This document shows, in pieces, positions 1 to 8,730 of a stretch of DNA of 45,510 nt. The translations under genes and the position numbers were made by a program. The stretch lies in the NCBI RefSeq assembly GCF_021864465.1, contig NZ_JAKKUV010000007.1, positions 1 to 45,510 of the forward strand. Direction: 5' to 3'. The notes under the pieces are model-generated. The model was not told the origin of the DNA. It made no database searches and worked only from the letters and a program-made list of their open reading frames with translations. The stretch is from Hyphobacterium sp. SN044 (GTDB taxonomy: Bacteria; Pseudomonadota; Alphaproteobacteria; Caulobacterales; Maricaulaceae). The stretch's first letter is position 1. Every line of letters starts with the position of its first letter.

Positions 1-611
1 TCGCCGGGGTCGTGCGCGCATTCGCGTGAAGCCGGACCTGCATCACCCAGCCCTCCGTCTCAACGCAACATAGGCTAGCCCAGCAACGATCGCTGGGGAA
101 TCAAAACAATCGTCCGAAACGAAACACTTTCGCCGGGGTGACGGTTCGGTGTGTTGGTCAATGATCGCCCCCTCGTGCTTCGAGGCCGCCTGCGGCGGCA
201 ACCTCAGCATGAGGGGTAAACTCGCCTCCCTCATCCTGAGGAGCGATCCCGGACTGTGTCCGGGAGAGCCTCGAAGGGCGAGGGAGCGTTGCCCGATATT
301 TCATCCAACGACGCTCCCCGGTTTCGGGGTCCCCGCCTTCGCGGGGAAACCGAAGACCGGGGTCCATTTAGCCTTACTACATCTGGATCCCGGGCTCGCC
401 CTGACGGGCGTCCGGGAAACGTCGGATTGAAAAGAATACCACCCCACCCTGACCCTCCCCTGGAAGGGGAGGGAATAGGCACGGCGTCTGTCTCCCTCCC
501 CCATGGGGGAGGGTTGGGGTGGGGGTATCAAGCGAGCCGTCACCCCACCCCGCTCTCGTCTTGCTCTCGTAAGCCGCTCGCGTCCCTCCCCTTCAAGGAG
601 AGGGCAAACCC
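1..611. repeat. Non-coding spacer with several GC-rich palindromes
   Basis: I see no credible gene here; the open frames are short, arginine/proline-rich and overlap palindromes. Perfect or near-perfect hairpins lie at 247-265 (8-bp stem), 330-347 (TCCCCGC, loop CTTC, GCGGGGA), 388-417 (nested 6-bp and 5-bp stems), 453-473 (CCCTCCCCT, loop GGA) and 494-513 (a 20-bp palindrome centred on CCATGG). The 330-347 type recurs at 8003-8020, 8048-8065 and 44108-44125, so this is a dispersed intergenic repeat family. A weak 6-bp hairpin at 79-97 could be a terminator for a gene left of the window. Confidence 0.7.
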
Positions 612-1085
612 CTACCTTATCCGCACCTGGCCCATGCGAAACTCGAACAGGACGACGCAATTGGTCAGCGCCGTGCCCTCGGGCAGGTTCTGGAAGCGCC
701 AGTTCTCCACCGCCTCGACCGCGACGCCGTCGAACCGGCCCGACGGGACGGCCCGCGCCACCCGCACCCGGTGCGTATTGCCGGTGTCGTAGACGTGGAA
801 GCGCACCACGACCCAGCCCTGCAGGCCGCGGGCATAGGCCCCGACCGGATAGTCCGGCAGTTCGAATTGCTGCGCGGCGAGCTGCGAGCCCTGGCAGTCC
901 TCCGGCCCGATCAGCGAGTCCACATTCGGCGGGATCGGATAGTCCGAGCGCGGCCGGAAGGGCCGCTCGCGCGGATCGATCCGGTCCGGCGTCACCGCAT
1001 CGGGCAGGACCGCCGCCGCCGTCGAGCAGCCGGCCAGAAACAAGGCATACAGAAAAAGGGCGGGCAGAAGTGAAATCAGTCGCAT
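612..1085 (-). CDS. TonB C-terminal-domain lipoprotein
   Basis: A 157-residue exported protein. The start chosen is the ATG at 1085, because it places a lipoprotein signal peptide (MRLISLLPALFLYALFLAGC) exactly at the N-terminus; the longer frame to 1217 adds an arginine-rich stretch that looks untranslated. After the lipobox LAGCS the chain has a proline-rich linker and then, at roughly residues 80-150, a TonB C-terminal fold signature: YPVGAYARGLQGWVVVRFHV, then VRVARAVPSGRFDGVAVEAV and NWRF. In the family this fold contacts TonB-dependent receptors or partner proteins. There is no N-terminal ExbB-binding helix, so a stand-alone accessory role is more likely than a true energy transducer. 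No ExbB/D or receptor gene is nearby. Confidence 0.75.
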   Translation of the reverse strand: MRLISLLPALFLYALFLAGCSTAAAVLPDAVTPDRIDPRERPFRPRSDYPIPPNVDSLIGPEDCQGSQLAAQQFELPDYPVGAYARGLQGWVVVRFHVYDTGNTHRVRVARAVPSGRFDGVAVEAVENWRFQNLPEGTALTNCVVLFEFRMGQVRIR

Positions 1086-1312
1086 GGGCGCGCACGCTAG
1101 CGCCTTTGCCGCGCGCCGCAAACGCCGGGATGCCGCCCTGAACCGCTCACACCTTCGCGTCTGACACGAAACCCCTGCCACAGGACTGAACAAACTGTTA
1201 CCGTTCCGGCCTAACATGGCCCCAAACTTGTAGGGTGATGGAGTGGAGTTCGCCGCGCATGCGCCAGAGCGGCACGGTTCTGGCGTTTTCGCGGCGCAGG
1301 GGGAGTAAGCTT

Positions 1313-2920
1313 ATGCCAGTTCTGCCGACGGCCCATGCCAGCCAGTCCTATGGGCGCCGCCAGCTCGAATTCTTCGCAACGACCGGCCATATCGCCAGTC
1401 CCGAACGCAAGCAGCGCGCCTCCGAGCGCCGCTTCCAGGACATGGATGGCGGCATGCACACCGTGCGGCTCGTCAATGGCGACGCGCCGATGGAGACCGG
1501 TGACAGCATCGCTGTCCTGCGCGCGCAGTCGGGTCCCGACCGCCAGTCGCGCCCGGTCTCGGTGATCAACTACCGCACCAACAGCTGGGAACCGGCCGCC
1601 CCCGACGCGACCCGCGCCCTGTCCCGCGCCGGGATCACGCGCGGCGCGAACTGGTGGCTGTCCATGATCGCCATGGCGCTGTTCGCCATCGTGCTGGTCT
1701 GGCCGGCCCTGCGCGCCGCCTTCATCGAGATCAACCCCTCCCTGTTCGGCGGCCTGCCGGACTTCAACCTCGTCGGCCTTGCCGCGGCGCAGGCCGGCTT
1801 CCTGATCGGCGCCGACCCGGCCGCCAGCATTGGCGGGCTCGACCGCGTTGTCGCTTCGACCGGTCTTGCCGGACCGGAGGCGGCGAACGCCGTCCTGCTC
1901 GGCCTCGGCCTCGCGGTTCTCGGCCTCATCGCCTATGTCGGCCGCACCTGGCGCGTCGTCTGGGTGCCGCTCTTCCTCGCGGCCTCGCTGGCCACGGGCC
2001 TCGTGCTCGCCGGAACCGAAGGCGCGGTCGCGATCGCCCTGATGGCGGTCGGCGGCCTGGTTCTCTTCTTCGCCCTTGCCGGCTTCATCAACCGCGTGCG
2101 CGATGCCTCCCGCTTCCGCGGCCGGGTGGCGCGCCTGTCCGAACACATGCTGCGCAACCCGCCGCAAGAAAGCGTTGTCAGCCCGCCGCCGGCCCGCAAT
2201 CCCGAGCCCGCCATGGCCGCCGCGGCCCTGTCCGCCGGAGCCGTCGCCGCCGCAAATGACGAAGCAGACCGCACGCACGCCGATCCGGCCGAGGATGCCG
2301 CCGAAGGCCTGACCATGGACGCGGCCGCGACGGAGACAGACGCCGCTGAACCGGAAGGTGAGCCGGAAGCCGCGGGCGCGGTGACGCTCGACGATACCGA
2401 AGACGCGCCGCGCACGCTGAGCGCCGGTGCGGCTGCCGAAGACGCCACGCTGACCCGCGACGCGCGGACCAGTGCGGCCTTCGGTGCCCTTGCCGCGGCG
2501 ATGGAAGACGACACCGCTCAGGCCATGGAAGCCGACGACGACCTGCCGTCCGATGCCGACCTGGCCCGGGCCCGCGGTGAAGGCGCGCCGGACGAGGCAG
2601 TCGTCAGCCTGCGCGCGCCGGAAGCCGAAACGCCGGACCATTCCGACCGCGACATGACCATGCCGGAACCCCCGCCCCTCGCCGCCCAGCCGGGCGCGAT
2701 GGCGTCAGCCCCGCAGGCGGGCGAAGACGAGACGGGTGAGGCGGAGATGCCCGACGTGTCCGATCCCGAACCCACCGCGGCCGCCGTCGTGACGGCTCCG
2801 GTCGCCGTCGAGGATCTGCCGGACGAGACGGACACGCCCGATCCCGCCTCGGATGACGACAACGATCCGATGATGTCGCGCGACGACGCCCCTGAAGGCG
2901 AGGGCGAACGCCGCAGCTAG
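1313..2920 (+). CDS. Uncharacterised membrane protein with long acidic Ala-rich tail
   Basis: Not recognised. The frame is open from 1235, but the ATG at 1313 is preceded by GGGGGAG about 8 bases upstream and is the better start (535 residues). Residues 1-115 are hydrophilic. Four hydrophobic segments follow between about 120 and 265 (WWLSMIAMALFAIVLVWPAL, then a segment around VLLGLGLAVLGLIAYV, then VWVPLFLAASLATGLVLAG and VAIALMAVGGLVLFFALAGF). The last 250 residues are low-complexity Ala/Glu/Asp/Pro. Shape alone suggests an inner-membrane protein with a disordered acidic cytoplasmic tail. It converges on the HPr gene with only 12 bases between stops and no visible terminator. Confidence 0.7.
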   Translation: MPVLPTAHASQSYGRRQLEFFATTGHIASPERKQRASERRFQDMDGGMHTVRLVNGDAPMETGDSIAVLRAQSGPDRQSRPVSVINYRTNSWEPAAPDATRALSRAGITRGANWWLSMIAMALFAIVLVWPALRAAFIEINPSLFGGLPDFNLVGLAAAQAGFLIGADPAASIGGLDRVVASTGLAGPEAANAVLLGLGLAVLGLIAYVGRTWRVVWVPLFLAASLATGLVLAGTEGAVAIALMAVGGLVLFFALAGFINRVRDASRFRGRVARLSEHMLRNPPQESVVSPPPARNPEPAMAAAALSAGAVAAANDEADRTHADPAEDAAEGLTMDAAATETDAAEPEGEPEAAGAVTLDDTEDAPRTLSAGAAAEDATLTRDARTSAAFGALAAAMEDDTAQAMEADDDLPSDADLARARGEGAPDEAVVSLRAPEAETPDHSDRDMTMPEPPPLAAQPGAMASAPQAGEDETGEAEMPDVSDPEPTAAAVVTAPVAVEDLPDETDTPDPASDDDNDPMMSRDDAPEGEGERRS

Positions 2921-2932
2921 GCCGGTTTCCGC

Positions 2933-3208
2933 CTAGTCGGTCTCGTGAAAGCCGGCGGCGACGAGCGCTTCGAGCGCATCGGCCGCCGCTTCCGCGTCCG
3001 GGCCGCGCGTTTCCAGCGTCAGCTCGGTGCCCGGTCCGGCGGCGAGCATCAGCAATTCCATGATGGAATCCGCATCGACCGCCTCGGCATGGGTGGCCAC
3101 GCGTGCCTCCGCGTCGAAGCCGCGCAGCGTCTCGACGAATTTGGCCGCGGCGCGCGCGTGCAGCCCGCGCGCATTGCGCACCATCACCTTGCGGATAACG
3201 GAACTCAC
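2933..3208 (-). CDS. HPr-family phosphocarrier protein (NPr-like)
   Basis: A 91-residue HPr. The phosphorylatable histidine is H17 in NARGLHARAAAKF, the classic HPr active-site loop. The regulatory serine region is conserved too (DADSIMELLMLAA, S48, equivalent to HPr Ser46). Family role: it accepts phosphate from EI-Ntr and passes it to EIIA proteins, acting in regulation rather than sugar uptake in most alphaproteobacteria. It is last in the chvI-chvG-EIIA-HPr series, and its ATG overlaps the EIIA stop by four bases (ATGA), indicating translational coupling. The usual upstream partner gene hprK, which would phosphorylate S48, is not at this locus. Confidence 0.93.
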   Translation of the reverse strand: MSSVIRKVMVRNARGLHARAAAKFVETLRGFDAEARVATHAEAVDADSIMELLMLAAGPGTELTLETRGPDAEAAADALEALVAAGFHETD

Positions 3209-3612
3209 TTCGCCGTGCCGTCCAGCACGCGGGAGGCGACTGCGATATAGCGCTGTCCGGCGGCGGCCCCGGTATCGGCGAGAGTGGCCACGTCCTGATC
3301 CTCGCGCGCTTCGGCCAGCTTGATCATCATCGGAAGATTGACCCCGGCGACGACCTCGATCCGGCCCTTCTCCAGGAGGGAAATGGCCAGATTGGACGGC
3401 GTGCCGCCGAACATGTCGGTCAGGATCAGGACGCCGTCGCCGCGATCGGCGGCTTCGACCGCGTCGCGGATGTCGTCCCGGCGCTGTTCCATGTCGTCAT
3501 CGGGTCCGATGCACACGGCGCCGCAGGCCGGCAATTCGCCGACAACGTGTTCGGCGGCGGCGACAAGCTCCTCCGCCAGACGTCCATGCGTGACAACAAC
3601 GAGACCGATCAT
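3205..3612 (-). CDS. PTS mannose-family EIIA domain protein
   Basis: A 135-residue single-domain EIIA of the mannose/fructose family. Start at the ATG at 3612, which has GGGAGGAC six bases upstream; the in-frame extension to 3630 would include the ribosome site. The active-site histidine is H9 (MIGLVVVTHG), and the family motif LTDMFGGTPSNLA is intact. Stand-alone proteins of this type sit next to HPr and ChvG/ChvI in many alphaproteobacteria. There they relay phosphorylation state to regulators (for example inhibiting or activating a partner by binding), since no EIIB/C/D permease is encoded. Only about 80 bases separate it from chvG upstream, too little for the hprK gene normally found there. 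Confidence 0.92.
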   Translation of the reverse strand: MIGLVVVTHGRLAEELVAAAEHVVGELPACGAVCIGPDDDMEQRRDDIRDAVEAADRGDGVLILTDMFGGTPSNLAISLLEKGRIEVVAGVNLPMMIKLAEAREDQDVATLADTGAAAGQRYIAVASRVLDGTAK

Positions 3613-3693
3613 TTGTCCTCCCGGGAACACGCATCTAATCGCGCCTGTGCGCCGGGGAAAAGACCTTTATGCGCTGACAGCCTGTCGCAGGGA

Positions 3694-5475
3694 TCAGCCG
3701 CGCTCGGCCGGGAGCAGGACGACGAAGCGCGCGCCGCGGACCTGACCGTCCGGCCCGGTACGGTTTTCCGCGAGGATCGAACCGCCATGCGCCTTGACGA
3801 TCTGCCGCGCGATGGCGAGGCCGAGACCGGAATGCGTGCCAAAGGCCGCGCCCTTCGGACGGTCGGTATAGAAGCGCTTGAAGACGGTTTCGAGATTGTC
3901 GGGCGGAATCCCCGGACCATCATCCTCGACCGTCACCGTCCAGGCCGCGAAGCCATTGTAATGCCCGCGATAGAGGGCGACGCGGACTTTCGACACACGG
4001 TCCTCCGGCGAGAAGGTGATCGCATTGTCGATAAGATTGCGGACCACCTGACCGATCGGTCCGGCGCGTCCCTTGATCGGCGCGGCCTCGACCGCCGGGT
4101 CGAACACGATGTCCGGCCCTTCGGTGCGCGAGTCGCGATAGGAGTCGACGATGTCGCGCAAGAGGGCGGTCAGATCGACGGGCGCGGTATCTTCCCGAGC
4201 CAGTTCCGCGTCGAGGCGCGAGGCGCGCGAAATGTCGGTGATCAGCCGGTCGAGCCGTTTGACGTCGGACTGGATCACGGCGAGCAGCCGGTCGCGGCGT
4301 TCGGCATCCTTGGCCTTCGGCAGCACTTCGACCGCGGAGCGGATCGAAGTCAGCGGGTTTTTCAGCTCGTGCGCGACATCGGCGGCGAATTGCTCGATCG
4401 CGTCCATCCGGTCGTAGAGCGCCTCGGTCATGGCGTGGAGGGCAAGACCCAGTTCACCGATCTCGTCCTTGCGGCCCTCCAGATGGGGCATCTTCACCCG
4501 CCGTCCGCCGGCCAGGCGCGCCTCGTGCGCGGCCAGCGCTAGTCGCCGGATCGGCCGGGCGATGAAGACGGTGAGCATCAGCGACGAGAGGATGGTCACC
4601 ACCGCGGCGATCACGATGAAGGGGGCCAGCGCTCGGCGTTCCGAGGCGATCAGCTCGTCGAGATCGAAGCTTTCCAGCGTCACGACGCCGACCACGGCCT
4701 GGACCGGCTGGATCGGGATAGAGACCGAGACGACCCGCGTGCCGTCTTCCTGCCGGCGTACGCCGGACACGGTCTCTCCGAGAATGGCGAGATCAACCTC
4801 GTTACGCAGCGACCGGCGCAGCGCCTCGCGCTCCTCCCGCGTGCGCAGCATGGCGCCGAGCCCTTCCAGCATGCGGGTGAAGATGGGGCGCTGGTCGCTG
4901 CCCGCGCCATCGCCTTCGCCGATATCGGGCAGGCGTTCGACATCGAAGCGGCTGGCCAGAAGATGGCTGTCGGCGACCGTGCGCACGCCCTTGTCGAAAA
5001 TCCGCACCCGCACGTCTTCGGGGACGTAGAGTTGGCGCAATATCGCCCGCGCCTCGGCGTCGAGCAGGACGGGGGCCGGATCGCTTTCCGACGCGCCCTC
5101 GGCCAGGATGTTGGCGATCAGCTCGCCTTCGGCGCGCAGCGCGTCGATCTTGGCTTCAACGAGGCCGCGCCGCGTCTCCGACACGGCGAGCATGCCGATG
5201 ATCAGGATGAGGAGCGCGAACCCGTTCGCGGCCAGGATGATCTGGGCGAGACGCGGCGCGGACCAGCGCGGCCAGGCCCAACGCCGCCCGACAGCGCGCG
5301 GCCAGCGGAAACCGGCGTCATCGCCCTTGGACCGCTCAGGATTCCTTATAGCGATACCCCACGCCGTAGAGCGTCTCGATCGCGTCGAATTCCCGGTCGG
5401 TCTCGCGGAATTTCTTGCGGATCCGCTTGATATGGCTGTCGATCGTGCGGTCATCGACATAGACCTGATCGTCAT
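3694..5475 (-). CDS. chvG: ChvG-type sensor histidine kinase (start uncertain)
   Basis: Membrane sensor kinase, partner of the response regulator just upstream. In order: a first TM ([20 protein letters not shown]), a periplasmic domain of about 200 residues typical of ChvG/ExoS, a second TM ([20 protein letters not shown]), HAMP ([19 protein letters not shown]), HisKA with the phospho-accepting His in [17 protein letters not shown] (codon 4369-4371), and HATPase with N box NLIDNA, G1 DDGPGIPP and G2 HSGLGLAIA. Family role: sensing envelope or acid stress. Oddity: the nearest in-frame ATG codons (5475, 5460, 5454) lie deep inside chvI in another frame. After the chvI stop I find no ATG, GTG or TTG before the first TM. 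The true start is probably a rare codon near 5350. Confidence 0.85.
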   Translation of the reverse strand: MTIRSMSMTARSTAISSGSARNSARPTGNSTRSRRSTAWGIAIRNPERSKGDDAGFRWPRAVGRRWAWPRWSAPRLAQIILAANGFALLILIIGMLAVSETRRGLVEAKIDALRAEGELIANILAEGASESDPAPVLLDAEARAILRQLYVPEDVRVRIFDKGVRTVADSHLLASRFDVERLPDIGEGDGAGSDQRPIFTRMLEGLGAMLRTREEREALRRSLRNEVDLAILGETVSGVRRQEDGTRVVSVSIPIQPVQAVVGVVTLESFDLDELIASERRALAPFIVIAAVVTILSSLMLTVFIARPIRRLALAAHEARLAGGRRVKMPHLEGRKDEIGELGLALHAMTEALYDRMDAIEQFAADVAHELKNPLTSIRSAVEVLPKAKDAERRDRLLAVIQSDVKRLDRLITDISRASRLDAELAREDTAPVDLTALLRDIVDSYRDSRTEGPDIVFDPAVEAAPIKGRAGPIGQVVRNLIDNAITFSPEDRVSKVRVALYRGHYNGFAAWTVTVEDDGPGIPPDNLETVFKRFYTDRPKGAAFGTHSGLGLAIARQIVKAHGGSILAENRTGPDGQVRGARFVVLLPAERG

Positions 5476-6040
5476 AGGCCGCGTCCATCAGCGCATCCCG
5501 GCTCTTCACATAGCCGGGGCGCGTGGCCAGCGCCTGCAGGATCAGGAATTCCGTCACGGTCAGCCGCACCGGCTCACCATCCCAGGAACAGGCATGGCGG
5601 TTCGGGTCGAGCAGCAGGCGGCCGCGCATGATCGGCTTGCGGTCGCCCGGTTCCGGCTCGCCCGGCGTGGCCGGCTCGGGGCGGGCGCGGCGCAGCACCG
5701 CCTTCACCCGCTCGCCCAGAAGCCGCTGGGAGAAGGGCTTGGTGATGTAGTCGTCCGCCCCGAGATTGAGGCCGAGCGCCTCGTCGAACTCGTCATCCTT
5801 CGAGGTCAGGAAGATCACCGGCATGTTCGAGGTCTGCCGCAGGCGGCGGAGCAGCTCCATCCCGTCCATGCGCGGCATCTTCACGTCGAAAATCCCCAGA
5901 TCGGCCGGGCTTTCAGACAGGGCCGCCAGCGCTGAAGCGCCGTCATTGTAGACCCGCACATTGTAGCCCTCGCCTTCAAGGAAGATCGAAACCGAGGTGA
6001 TGATATTCTCGTCGTCGTCGACAAGCGCGATCGTAGCCAA
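5336..6040 (-). CDS. chvI: ChvI-type OmpR-family response regulator
   Basis: A 234-residue response regulator. The receiver domain (1-120) has the acidic pocket VDDDEN, the phospho-acceptor D52 in [10 protein letters not shown], the conserved T/S and K positions ([15 protein letters not shown]), and a winged-helix DNA-binding domain from about 135 ([30 protein letters not shown], then [18 protein letters not shown]). The C-terminus GVGYRYKES is typical of ChvI. With the downstream kinase it forms the ChvI-ChvG pair that regulates envelope, acid and osmotic responses in alphaproteobacteria. The 168 bases up to the divergent gene at 6209 should hold its promoter. I could not pick out a convincing -35/-10 pair. 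Confidence 0.93.
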   Translation of the reverse strand: MATIALVDDDENIITSVSIFLEGEGYNVRVYNDGASALAALSESPADLGIFDVKMPRMDGMELLRRLRQTSNMPVIFLTSKDDEFDEALGLNLGADDYITKPFSQRLLGERVKAVLRRARPEPATPGEPEPGDRKPIMRGRLLLDPNRHACSWDGEPVRLTVTEFLILQALATRPGYVKSRDALMDAAYDDQVYVDDRTIDSHIKRIRKKFRETDREFDAIETLYGVGYRYKES

Positions 6041-6208
6041 GTGTCTGCCCTTCCTCGCCCGAGGCGATTCCCCGAAATTGTGGCAACTCTAACGAAGCCG
6101 GGGCGCGCCACAAAGCCCCGATGGTTCACCCGGTCTTAAACCTGTCTGTGGCATTCTCGTGACCGGCCTGGGACGGCTGCGGGACATGGAACGCGACTGG
6201 GGACGGGA

Positions 6209-7885
6209 ATGGCGGCGGACGGCATTCACTACGAGATTTTCGTCAAGCGGCACCGCAAGGCGGGCTGGTCGCTGGCCGAGGCGCGCGAGGACCGCGAAGA
6301 CGCGATCGCGCTGGCCGAGAAGCTTCTGACGACCCTGCCCACCGGTTCCGTACGCGTATCGAAGGAGCGCTATGACGACGCCTCGCGCACCTTCAAGTCT
6401 TCGACCGTGTTCGAGAAGGGCGCGGAAAAGTTCGAGCAGGAAAAGGACAAGGATGGCGACGCTTCCCTGCCCTGTCTGACGCCGGACGACTTGTCCAACC
6501 CGGCCGCCCGCGACACGATCCACCGCACCCTGTCGCAATGGCTCGAACGCCAGCAGGCCAGCCCGATGGAACTTCTGCACCGCCCGGACCTGGTGGAGAT
6601 GCTGGAAACCGGCGGCACCGAGCTTCAGCACGCCATCCAGAAAGTCGCCGTGGCCAGCGCGCGCGAGGGCGACGCGAATGTCCATGCCTATACCCGCCAG
6701 TTGCAGGATCTGATCGGCCGGGCCCTGACCCGGATCTATCAGGACGGCCGCAACAAGAAACTGCCAAATTTCCCGGCCGGACGATCCTTTGCCAGGACCG
6801 TTGAAGAAATCTGCGCCAAGCCGAATGTTTACCGGCTGCGGGCCGCGATCGCCGACCGGCTGAGCGAGGAACGCTCCTACCGCGACAAGCTGAAATGCCT
6901 GATCGGCTTCACGGACGATCTGCCGTCCGATCCCGAATTGCGGGACATCGCGCTGACCGAGACCGATACCTTCCTGTCCGAAATCCTCGGCTTCGACAGT
7001 GGAATTTCCGGCCTGGTCGGCGAAGTTGCCGATCTCGGCGACGAGGTTCAGCGTCTGGCCGACATCTATTGCGGCAAGCCCGATTCCGAGGCTCTCGCCG
7101 ACGCCCCTCCGGCCTCCCGGCAACTGGCCGGCATGATCAAATCCCTGTCCGCGACCCGGACGGCGGTGGCGCAGCGCCTGTTGGCTCAGCTCAGAAAGCC
7201 GCGCCGGATGAAGCCCGATTGTGTCGCCTCCGAGGTGAAGCTCGCCCGTGCCCTCGCCCAGCAACTGGTTCTGGCACAGGGACCGGAACTGCCGGTGGAT
7301 TCGCTGCAGGACGCCTTTTCGCAGCGGTCCGCGCGCCTGCTGACGCCGGAAACCATCGCCGACTATCTGGAAGACGCCGAGGACGCCAATGAGGACATCA
7401 CCCGGCTTCTGGCGCTCGAGGAAAACATCGTCGGTGAACAGAACAAGAAGAAGCTGGCCGGCTATGTCCGCGCGGCGCTGGGCGCGCACAAGACCGAGAG
7501 CTGGTACACCCGCGGCCCGGGCAATGCGCTCGACCGGCTGGCCCGTCTTGCCCGCCATCAGGCCCGGGCGAACAAAGGTCACTACCCGGAGGAAGACCTG
7601 AACGATCTGTCCCGCGCCTTCGACAAGCTGGGCAAGAAGGTGCTCGAAACCACCGGTCTCATCGACCAGGTCGCAAACAGCGACCGTCCGGCCCTCGACC
7701 GGGTGACATCGTTGCTGAAGCTGGCAACGACCGGCGTGTTGCCGGCCGGCGAATGCGTCGCGGCTGCGCAAGTGAAGGCGATGAAACTGCTGCGGTCGGA
7801 AGCAGGCCTTGAAGAGGCGCGCGCCGATGGCGAACGTGTGAAGCTGGCCGAGATCGAAACCCTGATGAAGTTGCTGGCGGCCTAG
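6209..7885 (+). CDS. Uncharacterised helical cytoplasmic protein
   Basis: A 558-residue protein I cannot assign to a named family, though its clean codon use and uninterrupted length leave no doubt that it is a gene. It has no signal peptide or membrane segment. The first 70 residues look like a small alpha/beta domain (GIHYEIFVKRHRKAGWSLAE, then ALAEKLLTTLPTGSVRVSKE). The rest is predicted to be almost all helix, with many charged heptad-like stretches. There are no recognisable catalytic motifs. The ATG at 6209 has only a weak GGGACGGGA upstream. It is divergent from chvI across 168 bases, so a shared regulatory region is possible, but function is unknown. Confidence 0.75.
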   Translation: MAADGIHYEIFVKRHRKAGWSLAEAREDREDAIALAEKLLTTLPTGSVRVSKERYDDASRTFKSSTVFEKGAEKFEQEKDKDGDASLPCLTPDDLSNPAARDTIHRTLSQWLERQQASPMELLHRPDLVEMLETGGTELQHAIQKVAVASAREGDANVHAYTRQLQDLIGRALTRIYQDGRNKKLPNFPAGRSFARTVEEICAKPNVYRLRAAIADRLSEERSYRDKLKCLIGFTDDLPSDPELRDIALTETDTFLSEILGFDSGISGLVGEVADLGDEVQRLADIYCGKPDSEALADAPPASRQLAGMIKSLSATRTAVAQRLLAQLRKPRRMKPDCVASEVKLARALAQQLVLAQGPELPVDSLQDAFSQRSARLLTPETIADYLEDAEDANEDITRLLALEENIVGEQNKKKLAGYVRAALGAHKTESWYTRGPGNALDRLARLARHQARANKGHYPEEDLNDLSRAFDKLGKKVLETTGLIDQVANSDRPALDRVTSLLKLATTGVLPAGECVAAAQVKAMKLLRSEAGLEEARADGERVKLAEIETLMKLLAA

Positions 7886-8082
7886 TCTCGGCGGCCTGAT
7901 CCCGGCTGCACCTGTCCTGAGGAGCGGCCGACAGGCCGCGTCTCGCCTGCCCTCGCCAAAGCGGGGGAAGGCGCGGGGATGACGACCTGGCTAAGTTCTG
8001 GATCCCGATGGATATCGGGATGACCGGGGCTCCGTCCCAGAACTGGATCCCCGCCGGTGCGGGGATGACGACCCGACGGTCG
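7886..8082. repeat. Intergenic palindromic repeats
   Basis: Non-coding. Two hairpins of the dispersed family sit in tandem: 8003-8020 (TCCCGAT, loop GGAT, ATCGGGA) and 8048-8065 (TCCCCGC, loop CGGT, GCGGGGA), each embedded in the same context, CTGGA before and TGAC after. They separate the convergent gene ends at 7885 and 8083 and may act as a bidirectional terminator, though no T-run follows. Confidence 0.65.
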
Positions 8083-8637
8083 TCACTTCTTCTTTTTCTT
8101 CTTCTCTTTCTTCTTGGCCTTCTTGGCGGCCTTTTTCGCCGCCTTCTTGACCGCTTCCTTTTCCTTCAGCGCCTCGGCCTTCAGCTTGGCCTCGGCCTCC
8201 TCGATTGACATCGAGATCCGGCGCAGGGTTTCGAGGAAGCTGGAGCGCTTGTTCTTCGGCAGCGATTCCATGATCGACTCGTCCGCCGCCTTCGCGCTGG
8301 CGAGCGCGGTGTCGTAGACGGTGCGGCCTTCATCGGTCAGGTGGATCGCATTGGCGCGGGCATCACCCGGCACGCGTTCCCGGCGCAGGAGCTTTCGCGT
8401 GACCATGCGTGAGACGAGTTCGGCGAGCGTCGAACGGTCGATGCCGGTGGCGCGGACCAGATCGGTCTGGGTCAGTCCTTCCTGCCCCGCCGTGGCTGCG
8501 AGGACCGCAAACTGGCGCTGGGTCAGCTTCATGTCGTCCGGCATCGCCTTGGCGAAATGCTCGGCCGCGAATTGCTGCGCGCGATGCAGGAGATGGCCGG
8601 GCGAGGCCGCGAGATCGAATTCCGGTGTCTTGCCCAT
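8083..8637 (-). CDS. MarR-family regulator with Lys/Ala-rich tail
   Basis: A 184-residue MarR protein. Residues 10-145 carry the winged-helix dimer fold: TQRQFAVLAATAGQEGLTQ, recognition helix region ATGIDRSTLAELVSRMVTRK, and wing LLRRERVPGDARANAIHLTD. Start ATG at 8637 has GGAGGCGA a few bases upstream. The last 35 or so residues are nearly pure Lys/Ala (KKAAKKAAKKAKKKEKKKKK), resembling histone H1-like or AlgP-like tails. This is unusual for MarR and would add sequence-independent DNA affinity. MarR proteins usually control a neighbouring transporter or enzyme; the nearest same-strand gene is yciB, 93 bases upstream, with no obvious regulatory link. Confidence 0.85.
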   Translation of the reverse strand: MGKTPEFDLAASPGHLLHRAQQFAAEHFAKAMPDDMKLTQRQFAVLAATAGQEGLTQTDLVRATGIDRSTLAELVSRMVTRKLLRRERVPGDARANAIHLTDEGRTVYDTALASAKAADESIMESLPKNKRSSFLETLRRISMSIEEAEAKLKAEALKEKEAVKKAAKKAAKKAKKKEKKKKKK

Positions 8638-8730
8638 GGGATCGCCTCCGCTGGCTGTCCTGTGAAGACAGTCTAGACGAGGCGCATCTCAATTCAATGA
8701 CAACCCTCCGGGGACGGAGGAAACGGCCGA

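Noticed and set aside
1211-2641. A 476-residue minus-strand frame opposite the acidic-tailed membrane protein
   Set aside because: No ribosome site or motif; the plus-strand gene has a good ribosome site and clear TM segments. The gene itself is uncharacterised, so some doubt remains.
7990-8070. Two tandem hairpins as a possible CRISPR
   Set aside because: Only two non-identical units, no regular spacers and no cas genes.
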